Shown here: in pieces, positions 46,900-60,900 of the stretch
Position numbering within the stretch: the first letter of the stretch is position 1
How the letters are laid out: each line of letters starts with the position of its first letter
Assembly: GCF_022539315.1 (NCBI RefSeq)
Contig: NC_066317.1
Span: 54,907,179-54,971,178, forward strand
Reading direction: 5' to 3'
From: Serinus canaria
Taxonomy: Eukaryota > Chordata > Aves > Passeriformes > Fringillidae
Length of the DNA stretch: 64,000 nt
Position numbers and translations under genes: made by a program
The notes under the pieces: generated by a model
Database searches by the model: none
What the model saw: the letters and a program-made list of their open reading frames with translations, nothing else
What the model was told of the DNA's origin: nothing

Positions 46900-48060
46900 T
46901 GCTGTTAGGAATTTTTTTAGTGACTAACAGACATCTCAAAATTGATGGTTATGAATCAGATTACATTAAGTTTTGGAGGTTTTTCCCTTTAGAGGAGAAA
47001 TATTCACAGTGTGTACCTTCAAGTGCACATATTAAATGAAAAATATATAAGACAACATTCATTATAAAGGCTGACTTTTTCTTTCAAGGCCAACATTGCC
47101 TAACTTATACAGTTATTAGTCAGTAAAGAAACTTAACCACATTCCAAGCACAAGAAATGTAAATCAGAAGGGACAAGCTTTGTGCATGTAATTCAATAAC
47201 CTTTACGTGCCACTGATTAATAAAGGTATTTTTTACAACTGATTTTTCAAACAGCTTGGGTCTGAGCTGCAGCTCAGTATCCTGCAGCAAACAACAATCA
47301 ATGAACTGTGATCTAACCAGCCAAAGTAAGCAGTCAAAATCTATTTGCCTCAGATAAGCACTCGCTAGGCTGTGGTCATTGTCTGTGCTAAGGTACCATC
47401 CCTGACACAACACAACGTAGCATGAGTGGGCATACAGGTCACCAAAGAATGCTCCTCCTTGCAGCAGCACTACTTGTTGAGCAAGAACTTAAATTATCAT
47501 CCCAGGGGATTTCAAACAGCACCTTTATTTTAATGGTACTGCATCAAAACAGAAGCTCATGTACATTGTGCTTTGAGAGATTGCTTGCAAGGTAAGACTA
47601 ATACACCCTACAGCACTCCTCATACTATTTTTGGCATTAACTACTTCCTACTGAAATATTTATGTCAAAACACCTTTATAGATAGCTTTTAATGGGAAAA
47701 TCAGCTTCTGTTTTGACTAAAATTATCCATTTTAACTAGTTCCAGGAGATTTCTTGGAAGGCTGCTAAACTGGAAAGAAAGTAGCCTGAAAAATAATTTA
47801 ACTACCTTTGAAATGAAGTGTCTTTAGACACAGAAAATAATGCACTGTCTCTTTTAAATTCTCAACCTATTGCTTTCCTTTACTTACACTTCCCATCTGT
47901 CAACAAGTGCTTGTAATTTTATTACACTGTCCTGTAGTTTATGCAGAGTTGGTATTATTTTACAGAGTTCTGTTAATGGACTGGATAAATGGTAATGCTA
48001 TTTAAACTAGTCTCCTGCTCCAGCAAACACAGCTGCAACTGTACTACTATTTCTAGGCAA
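46900..48060. other. No recognisable gene (AT-rich unique sequence)
   Basis: It contains a perfect 16-bp palindrome, ctgagctgcagctcag, at 47262-47277. A 116-codon - strand open frame at 47120-47470 has no recognised domain and looks like chance. Confidence 0.5.
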
Positions 48061-48069
48061 ACATCTTGA

Positions 48070-48360
48070 CCTGAACACGCAGTGCTCTCTCAACCCGTCC
48101 AAAGAGAAATTGGAGCAGACAGCAAAGGGAAAGCATAGCCGGCCGCTGGCGGCAACCAACTGTGTCCAATCATAATTCATATACAGTGTAACCTCTTTCT
48201 TTTATATTGCATTTAGCCTACACAACAAGCATATGTGCTTCTTCACCTGGCATCTCATTTACAGCCAAGGGTCAAATGGTAATTATTATTCACAGAAGCT
48301 CAACAGTATGTTGAAACCTCGCAGTGCACACATTGTTTGATTAGCTGTTAAATGCCAAAA
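48070..48360. promoter_or_regulatory. Candidate conserved non-coding element (tentative)
   Basis: A GC-rich core, 'agccggccgctggcggcaacc' compressed around 48138-48157, sits in otherwise AT-rich DNA, with further CpG words 'gaacacgcag' near 48074, 'aacccgtcc' near 48091 and 'cctcgcag' near 48318. Nearby are 'tccaatcataattcat' (a CCAAT word followed by an ATTA-type site) and the E-box 'caactg'. There is no open frame of note. It may be an enhancer or a second weak promoter downstream of the CpG island. The assignment rests on composition. Confidence 0.35.
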
Positions 48361-51300
48361 ATAAATACTGAACCCAAAGCAAAAACCATATATATAATTG
48401 ATCATGTTTTGAGAACTTTAATTCTTCTTAGAAAACTATTTATTTGGATGTAAATACATCTAAGCCTATCCAATGATACAAGTAAAAAACCAAATCACTT
48501 TATATTCTTCAAAGGGAACAAGCTACATTATCTGGAAACTAACTACACACATTTAACTAACATCAGTGCCTTTGTTGGCCTGGCATTTTTTAATTACAAA
48601 TTTAGTGCTAAGCAGCTGTAATTTTTTTACTACCATTCACATTTTCTTTTAAACATGAATACATTATAACCAGACACTCACTTTCATGGTCTGATCAACA
48701 ATAACCCTTAGGCAGAGGAAATTTAATACTGTGAAGCCAGTGATCTCTTACTTTCCTCCATATCCACTATGAGCACTTGTGTGCTTTATGTCAAAGGACA
48801 TTAGAGATTTAACACTAGCATCTACCAAATACACAATTCTGAAATAAATATATTCAAATATGATTTTGACTGAAGTGTGAATCCATTTTTTTGCCTGCAA
48901 ATTATGGCTCATTTCTATTATATATGTATCTAGGTAGCAACCATTACACTGTAGGTTGAAGAATAAAATTACCATAAATCCCTTTAATCTCCTTCCTGAT
49001 AGAGGTAATGTCTTTATCCCAGCTGATGGAAATTATAAGAGATTCAATTGTTAATATACAATAAAATATTTGAATATATTATAATGTTATAGTAGAGCAT
49101 AATATTTTTGTTTGTCAGGAAAAAAGCCTTCAGCAGCATTTCTGGTCTTGTCATTTAAGAGCTCATTAGATCTACAGGGAATTTTTTGGAAACAAAGTAT
49201 ACATCTAAGGCTGTGGAATAAAACAAAATGCACAAAAAAAATGTTTACAGTAATAGGAGTAATTTTTTGTTTGCTATTATATATTGCTATAAGGAGGGAG
49301 AAAATAACTATTATTTCACAATAGTAAAATAAAAATCAACTAAAAATAAAAGCATCACATTTGTTCTCAAACATAATTCCATATAGTAAAGTGGAAACAA
49401 GAGGAATCCCACTTTCCTCCAACTTGACTTTTCTTTTTCCAAGCACACAAGTGATGAAACCCAGTATTAACCAGCAATTTCAACAGCGGAAATCTCACCT
49501 GGAGCCTGAAGAAATGTATCAAACATATCTAAATTAAAACAGGGTAAACTGGTACAACCTTATAAAAGCCTACTTAAGCATGTCATGTGTTATCCCTTCC
49601 ATACACATACTGTAACTTAAAGGTACCTTACAATTTATTTTGTTCAAATAAAACATTCTAAACTTTATTCCACATTTCAACTGCAACAGAAATAAGTGGC
49701 TTCTTATAAAGGACAATGAGTCAAATAATGTATTTTAAAATATTGCCTAGAGTAAAACATTATCAAACCAAGTAATGTAATCAAAACAAAATAGTCATTC
49801 CTCAATTCATTGTCATTTTTATCTAAGGTAAAGCATTTAATATTTTTCTCCTCAGAGCTTGTTACTAGCTTTGTTTTCCTCTGTTGAGGGACACAGGGGA
49901 AATTTCTCTACAGACCTAGCATTTGCCAATGCCATCATTTTTCTGGCCAAGTGTGTATAGCCATAAAAGAAGAACATCACAAACCCAAAAGTGCTTACAC
50001 AGTGCTGCATCTTTGGGTCAGAATCTCCACAGGCATTTTTTAGCTCTTTTACCACAGGAAATTTTTAAAAATAACCCAACAGGAGAAAATGAAAATCAAA
50101 GTATTTTTTTCTGAAAAACTTCCTTACAGAAGTGGGAATAAATGACAAAATTCTCATACAAGTATCAGTATACGACCTAGATGTAAAACACAATTTTAAA
50201 AAACATCTTGCAAGGCAAAGAAAGTACTCAGTTTAAACAAAATACCAATTTTCCAAGACACATTTTATCGTGATGTGAGGGAAAAGACAAAAATTCTAAT
50301 GCAAGACAGAATAACAGACCAAATCCACGTTTTCCAAAATAAAAGTTATTGGGCTGTGCCTACTTACAGCCTGTATAACTTCGGAGTCCCCAGAAAGAGC
50401 AGCTCAGAAAGCAACTGGAGGTTATTTCTGTTTAGGCGCCTTTGGAAAGAAAAAAGAAAAAGTTGTGTTAAATTACAAATGCTAAAGCAATGCAATGCAA
50501 CCACTTTGAGTTGGAATCTCAGGGCTGTAGCAAGCTGATTTTAAAGACCAGAAAGGTCCATTAGCGGAGACATGGTCCAGTAGTAAATTTACCATGGACT
50601 AATTACATTTTCTGGTTTCCCCCAACAGACTATATTACCTATTTTATGAAAGATTTTGAATCTCTGCAGTGTGAACCAATGACTAAGTCAGGACTCCATC
50701 CTGCATAAACAACATGAAAGCTAAAAATATAAAATCAGCAGTGCAAATTCCATTCCCTACCAATTCTGTGTTCCTCTTAGTATAATGGAGCAGATAGACA
50801 TTTTGTGACCATGAAAAGGTTCAAGGGAGCATGTATCAAATGTATACACTTCCAGTAACAAGATAATATATGATCCATATAACATATTTATATAAATGTT
50901 AAAAAGCAAAGGAAGCTGTTACAGAAACCCTGATCAAATAGAAGTCAAAAAAACCCAAAGAGTCACAGCTTATATCCAGCATTACAAGGTTTTTTCATGC
51001 AGCTTTTTTTTCTCTTTGACTGTAAATATGAGAACTTTAAGGAAGCTAAATTTAAAAAAATAAAACTTGATCAGTAAGACTGTACAGAAAAAACTGCATC
51101 TGAAATCTGGAAGGTGCCCATTTGTCTGTGAAGATTCTCTGAGCATGCTGACCAGGGTCACAGCTGCTCAAACTGAGGTGACAAGATCAAAGTCCTCTGT
51201 ATTATACCCATAGACAACAGAACAACCACTAGCCAAAGCAAATATACTCTATCCTCATGTTTTTTTCTAAACATATGATGCAGATTATTCTTTCTACTGT

Positions 51301-54300
51301 GTGTGACAGCCCTGGAGCATACAGTCATCCCAGTCAAGAAGTCAAGCTGAAAGCAGGCTTTTGGTTGTTTTTAACAAATGCATCCACCACATGTGGCACC
51401 TGCCATTCATGCAAAGCAACCGACTGGAAAAAACTGTTGTGTCCCATAAAATTTATCACAGGTCACACTTGGTAATGCACCATTCCTCAATAATTCAGGG
51501 CACTCAGAGAAACCAGACTGCATGGGACTACCTGATATAGACATTATAGATATATATATGTATAAATATAATTGTAACAGTGGTTACTACATCAATAAAC
51601 TGCTATCAACATATTCCACAAGGCAAAAAAATATACTGGGCATCAGTCTTGAAAAATTAAGTTTTAGACTTTCATAAACGCTCAGATTATCTTGTTTGTT
51701 AGTCTTCAGGCTGAACCCAAATAATTAAGACTGTTTAGCCTCTCTGAGCCAATTTCTCATAAACTTTGTTCCATATAATGGTCTTTCCAATTTAAAGGTT
51801 TTTCCAGAAACTCCCATGTAGACATGTAGATATATAGAGACATTCAAAATCAAATTTTACATAGCTCCATGATTTAGTTCAGTTAGTTTTTCCTCCCTTA
51901 AAGCTCAATGTGACTTCTGATGAGAGTGAAATAATCTGAGAAATACTTTTATGCACCCAGAGGGTTGCTGCCACACTTCAAATCATAAGGAAGCAGTCAG
52001 CTTCTTGAGTTCTAGTTATTCTTAATTCTCCAGTGTTAATTTCAGGTTCTCTTCTGTTAGTAAAGCATCAGAAATCCTCATTTCTGTAAGCAGGAGAAAC
52101 CTAAATCACACATTTAGTGATTAAAAAAAAAACTGAGTGACAGAAAAAAAAAAGTAAGACTACAATACTAGGATAAGAGAGGTGAGAGACAATGCATTTT
52201 AATAATTAGGAAAAAAAATCTTAATCCAACAACAACAAAAAAATCTAGATTGTGATCTTGCCAGTCACATGTCCAAATTAGTAGAATGAAAAATTTCCAT
52301 ATAAAAGAAAGCTATAATTTAATAACTACTGGAAGATTTCTGATTTGAACACTACTTAAAAAGAAAACTATCCCAACATAAAGACCATAATGTGATACAT
52401 TTTACTGTTTCTGCATCTACATAATTTTCAAAATAAAGTAATTTATAAATAGACATTTTCTGACCTTTAGTAAATTTCTGTATAAAAGTATATGCCAAGA
52501 CCACAAAAGTTAGTTTAAAACAATTGTCTTCTACTTAAGTTTGCAATCCAACAAGATTTTGAAAATGAAACAAATGAACGAAAGAGTAAGTAAAAAAAGA
52601 AAATAAAGTTCATTCACTGCTTCTCTTAGCTAAATAGAGACTTAAACCTCTACGTCCATTTTTACAGACCCAAAATTACATGGAAAAGCATGAGGGTAAG
52701 GACTAAAAAGTGAATTTCTAATCAGTTCTTCTGGACAAAAATTTCTGTTGACACTTCTTAATACATCTATTAAGTTTGGACACTAGATAATAACGATGAG
52801 CTGTAACTGAATGAAATCACTCAGTTTGGGTATTTTTGTAGAAGTTTCACATATGACATAAAAGCCTCTCTACTACAATTAAATAATATTAATTGATGAT
52901 CAAGTTCATCAGGCAGGCTGCCTTTCACTAAATGCAAGAACAGTCTCACAGGGACACACAGGATCACTCAGGATACTTCACATGCAAAATACTTGTTCTG
53001 CTATTTAATGACTAACAAATCAGGAATTTCTGTTATCACCTGTACTTCACATACCCCACACAGCTGAGTATACATTTAACATATGATGCATCTGCCACTC
53101 TACAGACTTTCAAATCTAAGTTATGGACAATAAACCAAGCTGTATTAATTAAACTAGCAAAAACAGCACTACCCTAATGTCTCACCAGTTTCTACCCTGA
53201 GAGCTTGGAACTTCAAATTAGTCTTTCAACACATGATTTTACTTTGCCCTTTACAAGACTAAAATACTTGTTCTTTGAGCACTACACAGACTGAGGGAAT
53301 ACACAAATTACTGATCCCTTATGAATCCTGCATTTTGCATCTTTTACTTTGAATAGCTTTATCCACTCACTGAATATTCATTTAGAACTAAACTTTCTCT
53401 ACCAAAAATTTGCCTATTCCTCATTGCCTATGACAAAGAAGATAAAGGCAATAATGGGAAATACATCTTTCACTATACTTCAATAAGATACTTCAGCTAC
53501 TCTTTACACCTAACAGGTTATAGCAGATGCTTTTAAAAGGGTCAATTTGTTGAGTTTTCTATATGGAGATTCAAAGAATTAGACTTCATTGAAATTCATT
53601 TTTCAAGACTACAGTAGGTAGTTGTGTCTATAAAAATGATATGAAAATGTAAGTGAATGGGAAAAAAGTATGCAGAGCAAGTCTGAAACAACAGCCTGGT
53701 ATCACAGTAGTCTCCCACCATTCAACAGCCACCATGAGGAGTTCCTAATCTTTGGAAAGAGCCACACAAGGAGTCCAGAAAACACATTACTATTTTTAAA
53801 TTATTCACTATTTTACATGGTTCCCCAACAGTTCCAGTTTTTCAGGTGACCTGATGCTGAATTTTGTCTGAAATAACACCTATCCAGAACACACAAACAT
53901 ACTGAAACAAGAGTGAGTGAAAAAGATCTCCTTTCTCTCTAGCTGAAACCCAAGGTAGGTAAGCACAGTGGATCATGGAGTCCAAGACTGCAGGTTTTAA
54001 AGAACTACAGCTACTTTGAGTAAAAACAACCATAAACATTCCACCACACCTTCTTTCCATGTTTTCATGGTGGCAGACACTTAGCACAGTTACCTAGCAG
54101 GCTATGTTTTTCCTAGGACAATGCAAGAAGAGAAATTTCAGTGTCACCAGCTGAACTGCTCTCCCAGAACTGACATGGAGCTCAAAGTGAAGCACTGAAG
54201 AAACAGTGATGAGATATTCCATACTGAGACAATTCAGTTTTCCAACTGAGCTACAAACATCTGTGTTTCTCAAGCAGAGAGCTCAGAGGAGATGAAGCAT

Positions 54301-57300
54301 TAGTGGTGTGAGCAACAGAAAATGTACTGAAGAATCTCTAACACTGTAACAACTTGGAGTGTAAAGTCCTTTGGTAGTGTCCAGAAATAAATAAATGAGG
54401 CACCAGTATAAAACAATTCTTTCAAGTTGCAGTTCAAATATACTTTTTTTCTTCTGTTGCTGAACAGATCTTTAAAAAGAGATTGGGCAAACTTACACAG
54501 ATAAATTTTTGGGCTCTTCACAAATTCAAGCAATGTCCACATACTACCTAAAGGACACAAAGTATTTCAAATACTTCAGTTTAAAACTCCCAGAGGTCAG
54601 TCTTCTAGACACAGTAAAGACTAGAGAAGCATCTCCAAAGTAAAATTATGGTATGAGTATTTAAAAGGATTTAAGGACAAATAAAAAAAACTTTGACAAA
54701 TGAGCAGGTGAAAAATACTCATTAAATGAAGCTCAATACCAACAGGCAGATAAAAAAAGTAAAATCTGACAAAGAAGAAGTAACTCTTTGAAGCAGACAA
54801 CATTTAGGTAAGAAAAAAAGGGTGGCTTGATTTGAGCTAGTGGTTCTGAGCAACAGGCTGTTTTAGTTGAAATTGGTACACATCTGAGTTTTACTTGTCT
54901 TCTGCATGCAGCCAGAGTACATGGAGATGATGACCAAGGTACACTGGAAGGAGAGCACATTGTGTTCCCAGTAGCAACACATCCTGACCCACTGAAGTCT
55001 GGCCATGCCACAAATCCATCCTAATGTGTCTCTCAAGTTTTCATGCCACAATAACTATGATCCAGTAGCAATCATTCACGGAGGAGAAAGGGAGGAAAAA
55101 AAGAAATCTTGATTGCACTGGGTACAATATAATCACCTGCAATTGCTATAATTCACACATATTTGCTGCAGACCTGTTAGAGCCTTCACTGTAACTTGTT
55201 TCTGATCCCACTGTATCAACTACATACAGCCAGAGAAGGTGGAGGAGACTGTAGAGCCTCTCTGGGAAAATGAGCCGTCCCAGTTCTTGACTGTCCTTAC
55301 AGAGAAGAAGTTTTGCTCTTACATGCAGCACACTTCCCACTTTGATTTATGCTTGTTGGCTCACCACAGCAATGAGCCTGGCTTGAGGTTTTTCATAACC
55401 ACCTCACAAGTACTGGAAGGCTGCTTTTTTGTCCCACCTAAGCAAGTTTCAAATGGATTTTAGTCAAGTAGATGCAATTCTACCCACAGATCCTGTAGGA
55501 CAAAAGAAGCCCTCAAAGATAACTTGAGAGCTGATGGAAGTTGAAAGCTGTTTCAAGTCAGTTATAAATCAGCTGTGCTCTTTAATTAAAACCAGCCTAT
55601 CCCATTGGATGCATAGAGAATGAGAGTCTTCCAAAACCCTAAACACAGGACAGATGCATTTTATTCCACTGCCACTGCTTCAGGAAAATGATTGGATGCT
55701 TCTAACTCCCAAAGACTATTGATAGTAGAATTCATTACTTTTCATTCCTCCTTCAAAGTCAGCCTAGAGAAGTAAATACACTATCTGCACAGAGTAGCAC
55801 ACAGCACCATACAGGTTAGAAATTGGATTCTTCAAAGGAGCAGAACCACATCTTCTGTTTGTCAGCAGAGGAAATAACTATTACACCCATTTAAAACTAG
55901 CATGTAACAGCTCAGTGAAGCTCATTTGCAAAATATAAACTTATAAACTTACATAAACTTTAAAAGCATAAAGGCCTGTTTACATTACATTTGAATTTAA
56001 AATGGAAGAACATGTCAGTAATCAAACTTCTGCATGTTCACACAGGAACACTTGATCCTGACACCTGAGCCCACTAGGCTCCTTAAGTAGTTTCAAGATG
56101 TTACAGGGATATGTATCCTCTGGGAAGGTCTAACATCAGTTCAGGCTTTATGAGCTCAGGAAATACAGAAGCCACCTACAAAATTATCCAAGTACTTCAG
56201 AAGAGAAAGCTAGTACACAGCACCCAAATCATTGCCATGGGCTGGTTTAAGTATGATGTCAAAAAAATTTTACTCTAATATATAGAGTGACAATAACAGA
56301 CATCAGAATAAGTGATTCCTACTGCCTCAACAGAGAAATTACAGACTTAGACTTCCATCTGAAAGGAAGGCAAATCACTACTTTCCTACAAAAAACATCG
56401 TGCTGTATCTGCCAGAGGCAGAAAATATTTGTGCATCCATGTCCAAAGCCACAATCTGCTGAACTCCAACACATCTGGCAACTGCTGTCTCTGAATGTGA
56501 CTTGCATGTCATCAAGTGAGAGGAAAGCTCAAGAACTAAGAGCTAAGCAAGAGATTGTGCCAGTTTTTCCATTAAGAATTCTCTGCAAAGACAATTTCTC
56601 TAGTCAAACTACTCATAATCTCATTAAGCCTAACAATATCAAGTTCACCAACCACAAGAGTAAAAACTGGAATCTGAGAAGTTCAAAGCTGTTCTTACAG
56701 CATTTGGATGTCCAAGGTTTTCCCCAGGTCAAGAAGCACTTAAGCAGGACTCCCCTTTCCAGGCTAAATAGTGATTAGCTAAAAAAGACATCTAAGTTAT
56801 TCCCCATTTAATTTCAAATATAAATTAGATATTTGTTTCAGTAAATTCTGAACAGTAGCAGGTCACTACTGCAAACTCAGTTTCTTTCTTGTGTAGGAAG
56901 CAGTGGAAAGTACTTCTCAACTATAATGATACATTGAACTAGTGCACACTACTTGAAACCTAAGGTATTTGTTGTCCTTCATTTTCTTTTCTCATGAGAA
57001 GTCCAAAATTACCACTCTCCTCTAGCACCCCAATCAGTTCTCCCTGCATTATACAGAACAGTATTTTGTGCTGTCAAGAGTCTATGCTCACTTTACCTTT
57101 TTAAAGCATTTTTTTTTCACTACAAAGAAAAGACAAACTAAGGCTGCTGTTTTCTATATTCCTTACTGTTTCAACAGAAAATATATTTATATAAATATTT
57201 AGTCATTATTCTTATTGATTCTGCCTACACCACTATAAAGCACAAAAACCACAGTAAAAGCCAGGAAACAGCCTCCTCTCAATGCCTGGGAAGGCAACTG

Positions 57301-57329
57301 GGAAAAATATTTCTATTTCTATTCTAGAC
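48361..57329. other. No recognisable gene (AT-rich unique sequence, repeat-poor)
   Basis: About 9 kb without a recognised interspersed repeat. Minor items: a TA-rich patch at 51548-51572, and tandem 'ataaactt' units near 55937-55960. The longest open frame in the window (163 codons, 56287-56778) lies here but has no recognisable domain and no supporting gene structure. Confidence 0.5.
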
Positions 57330-58620
57330 ACAGTAAGGACAAGATGATGACTGGGAGTGGTCAGCACAGATTTAACGCTGAGAAAATGAGGCCTGACCAG
57401 CTTGGTGGCCTCCTACAATGAATAAGGAACTTGGCAGATGAAGGGAAGGCAGTAGATGTTTATCTTGATTTCAGTAAAGGTTCTGACACTGCCATTCATA
57501 ATGGCTGTCCTCACAGACAAACTGATAGAGTACAAAAGCAGATGGTGAGGTGAACTTAAAAATGCCAAAAGTGCCAAGTTCAAAGAGCTGTGGTCAGGGG
57601 CACAAAGTCCATTTGGAGAACAGTCTCAAGTGATATACTCCAGGGGTCAGCAATGGAACCAGTACTGCTCAAAACTTCATTCACAGCCTGGAAGATGGGA
57701 CACACTGCACCCTCAGCATATTTGCAGATGGTACAAAACTGGAAAGAGTGACTGAGGCACTAAGTCTGTGCACTGCCTGAGAGTAACACAAACAGGCTGG
57801 AGTATTGCTTGGAAACAGAAACTTAGGAAGGGCAACAAAAGGGAAATGGAAAGCCCTGAACCTGAAGAAGAGCAACTCCATACAACAGCACACACTGGAG
57901 AACCTCCAGCTGGAAGAACCACCACAGAGAACAGCCTAGGGTGCAGGTGAATAAGAAATTCAAATGAAGTCAGCACTGTGCCCTTGCACAGGCCAAGAGC
58001 ATCCTGGGCTGTAATCATAAGATTGCTGCCTGCAGGTCAAGGCATGTGGTCCTGCCTCTAAAATCAGCACTGGTGAGACATCTGGAGAGCTGTGCCCAGT
58101 GCTGGATTCCCCACCACAAGAGACTGAACCAAGTCCAGGAAAGAACTGTTAAAATGATGAAGGAAGCAGATTGAAGCACCTGTCACATTGGAAGAAGTTG
58201 AGAGAGCTGGGACTGTTTAGCCTGAGGAGGAAAAGTCTCAGAGATATCTCAATATGTATAATACTTCATGTGTACAAATAAGTGATGTGATTTTATCCCA
58301 AGTAAGGAAAACTGAGCCAGACTCTTCTCAGCGGTGCACAGTGAAAGGACAAGAGGCAATGGGTACAAATCAAAGTACAGGAAAACTGTATTTCAATTTA
58401 AGTGTTTGACTGTGAGAGTAGTCACACACTGGAACAGGCTGCCCAGAGAGGATGCAGACTCTCCACTGCTGGAGAGATTCAAAACCCAACTGGAAACAGC
58501 CTTCAGACACCTGCCTGGATGGACATTGAGTTAATTAATAACATGGGATTAGACAATCCACAGAGACTTCTTCAAGCCCCCACAATCTTGTGAAGCTCAC
58601 TCACGGGATTCTATTCTATA
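57330..58620 (+). mobile_element. CR1 LINE, longest copy in the window (3' part of ORF2, 3' UTR, 3' end)
   Basis: The copy follows the CR1 ORF2 consensus from before the RT core: 'ctgaccagcttggtggcctc' near 57394, 'tcttgatttcagtaaagg' near 57463 and 'ctccaggggtcagcaatgg' near 57639. At 57721-57732 the catalytic box reads Phe-Ala-Asp-Gly instead of FADD: the second aspartate codon has become GGT, so even without frame breaks this RT would be dead. It continues through the C-terminal part (66-codon open remnant at 58334-58534 with HWNRLPRE...LLERFKTQLE) and a CR1 end with 'gggattctattctat' at about 58603-58617. Frameshifts and stops are frequent. The 5' end is truncated. Confidence 0.92.
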
Positions 58621-58757
58621 AAGCACACCATAAAGAAGAAAAGAGAAGTTATCAAACATACTACATGTTTAAAATATGTTACTCCATAGAGTAACAGAGG
58701 TTCAAGTATCAGCCAAAACAAGAATGATTTGACAATACCTGGGATTACTTCCAAGAA

Positions 58758-58760
<3 letters not shown>
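58621..58760. other. Spacer between CR1 end and poly-A tract
   Basis: About 140 bases of unique sequence separate the CR1 terminus from the A tract, so the A tract is not the CR1 tail (CR1 elements end in short ATTCT-like repeats, not poly-A). Confidence 0.6.
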
Positions 58761-58796
<36 letters not shown>

Positions 58797-58802
58797 AAAA
58801 AA
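58761..58802. repeat. Long poly-A tract (34 uninterrupted A, then GA7)
   Basis: Thirty-four A bases are followed by G and seven more A. This is the longest homopolymer in the window and is unusual for bird DNA, where poly-A retrocopies are rare. No processed transcript body was recognised upstream. The exact length may be affected by sequencing or assembly. Confidence 0.9.
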
Positions 58803-60637
58803 GGCAAAGAAAGAGGGGAGGTAAAGCTGATCTAGTAGGTGGAATTTAGCTAGGGTTTGAACAGATTGTTTAAAAAAACAAGAAAGGCCTGCAGATAGTC
58901 CTGATAGGCTTGTAACTGTCTTTCTGGCATGAAGTTACCACAGAAAATTTTCACTCAAGTATTTTTCTAGAGCACCTGTACAGACATCCTGCCAAACTAA
59001 ATCAGAAGGGCTAGTGTGCCTTAAGGTAAAATGAAGGGAGACTTTGCCATGTTGTATTTGACTAACAGTCTAGACTATTGTTAAAGACAAGCCAACACAA
59101 TGAACACATACTATGAAAGAAAATAGGAAAATAAAATGTTTCTTCGGATGAAGTTTCAACCAGGTTCTTCATAGTAAATGAGGTAATATAACAACATGAG
59201 TCACTGAAGTTGCAGCCAGATCCCTCATACATTTTGGAGTTACTGTAAAAATCCAGATAGAAGTGTGGTTTCTGCAATCAAAATAAGGAGCATCTTAGAT
59301 AATCTTTCAAATATGCTATATTAAAATAAAAGTCAATTTTCACCTGTGGCCACCTAATTTTAAATCAGCATTTTAAAAAACTGAGCTCCCACTACAAGAA
59401 ATAAATATGATTTTTTAAAAGTAAAACTAAAATGTGTAGCTTTAAGTTTAATATCAGTGCTTTATAGAATCAATTTAAAATAGCTTCTGAACAAAAAACA
59501 CCCTTTGAAATAAAAACATTGGCACAGCAGCTCTGCAGAATCAGATCTAGTTTCACCATTTTGCAACAGTGCAAATTACCCATTTCAGAGGAAGCAGAAA
59601 GAAGAGCATCCAGCACACAATGCCACAAAGGATGAGCACAAAACAGATGTGGGAAAAATAAACAGCCTTCCTGCCCTGGAATTTGTAAAAAGGTCTGCAA
59701 AGAGCAAACAGGACTCCTCACTGCAGTTTGACTTCTAGACCTATAAAAGGAGTCCCATGAGAAAAGACACTCAGATGAATAAAATATAATAAAAATAAAT
59801 AGTAGGCATCGACAAGTCTTTCAGAAGAACATTGCTCTTGGAATTAGTTTTATCAAATATTTTGTAGTGCTCTGTAATCAAAATGTAGCTATGATTAATT
59901 TTTTAGAAATCCATTAGAACACTGCAACTTTTTATATACTGTCTTCAAAAACAGCCTTTGTCTATCTCTGATTCAACAGACATTTTTAAAGCAGATATTT
60001 GATGTTGCTTTGACAAAAGTCTGATAATACATAATAACTACAGTAGTACTTTTAAATTATTTTTCTTAAAAAAGTATTAATACAAGTGGCCTCTATAATT
60101 CATGTAATATAGTCCCACATTCCATGGTAAGTGATTAACACCGCAGGCTTTGTGGTCTCCTCCCTGTTCTAAGAGGAGGAATGTGAGGTGCATTGCCCCT
60201 AAACTATATAAGGCTAGCTAAAAGAAGGATTTCTCACATCCATGATTAACAAGGAATAACTGCCCACCCCCTTCAGGGCTGTCCAAAACCAGGTCTCTCT
60301 ACCTGAGCTCATTATTCTTCAGTTACCTATGACACCTGTGTGAAGGAATTAACTCTTCACCTGCTCATAGACTGAAGCCACAAAGGTGATTAAGTACCAA
60401 GGCCATAGGGAGCAGACAAGCCTAACATCAAGCTGCCTTAAAAAGCAAGCACATGAATAATCCCACTGGTTTTAGGCAGTCAAACCCAGACTCCCCCAGC
60501 AGCTGTAGCCAGAACTGCTCAGAATGTACCCCAAATGAAAAAAATTAGTTCTCAGACTTCAGTACGGAACTTGCATGCCACAATGAAGACCAGCACTCAG
60601 TGAGAAAAGAAACTCAAGACTAAATTTAACTAAAGAG

Positions 60638-60663
60638 CTAAGAGCTCAGTCTAAGAGCTCAGT
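60638..60663. repeat. 13-bp exact tandem duplication
   Basis: Two identical adjacent copies of ctaagagctcagt (60638-60650 and 60651-60663), each containing the palindrome AGAGCTC-like core. Confidence 0.95.
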
Positions 60664-60890
60664 ACAACTTCTGTACTATATAAGACAAGGTCTTATCCCT
60701 AAAAAACTGTTTTCATTGACACACTTTATAATCAAGCACAAGATGAAACATTGCTCATTTATCGGCTGTGCTTTTAGGAATGAGAGTGATAGAAATGATT
60801 CCTGGAACAGTGGTTCTACTGCTAACACAGAATTTTTGCCAGGGATCCTAAAACTCCACATTAGCCTTGACACTTAAATGTCTGTAAATT

Positions 60891-60900
60891 GGGGGGGGGG
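60891..60900. repeat. Poly-G run (10 G)
   Basis: Ten uninterrupted G bases in an AT-rich setting, followed by 'aaacg'. No other G run is close enough for a standard four-run quadruplex. Confidence 0.9.

Noticed and set aside
47120..47470. 116-codon - strand frame
   Set aside because: No recognised domain or gene structure; the length is within chance range.
56287..56778. 163-codon open frame, longest in the window
   Set aside because: No recognisable domain, no promoter-like or splice-like context. A rough estimate from stop frequency in DNA of this composition gives about one frame of this length by chance in 64 kb.
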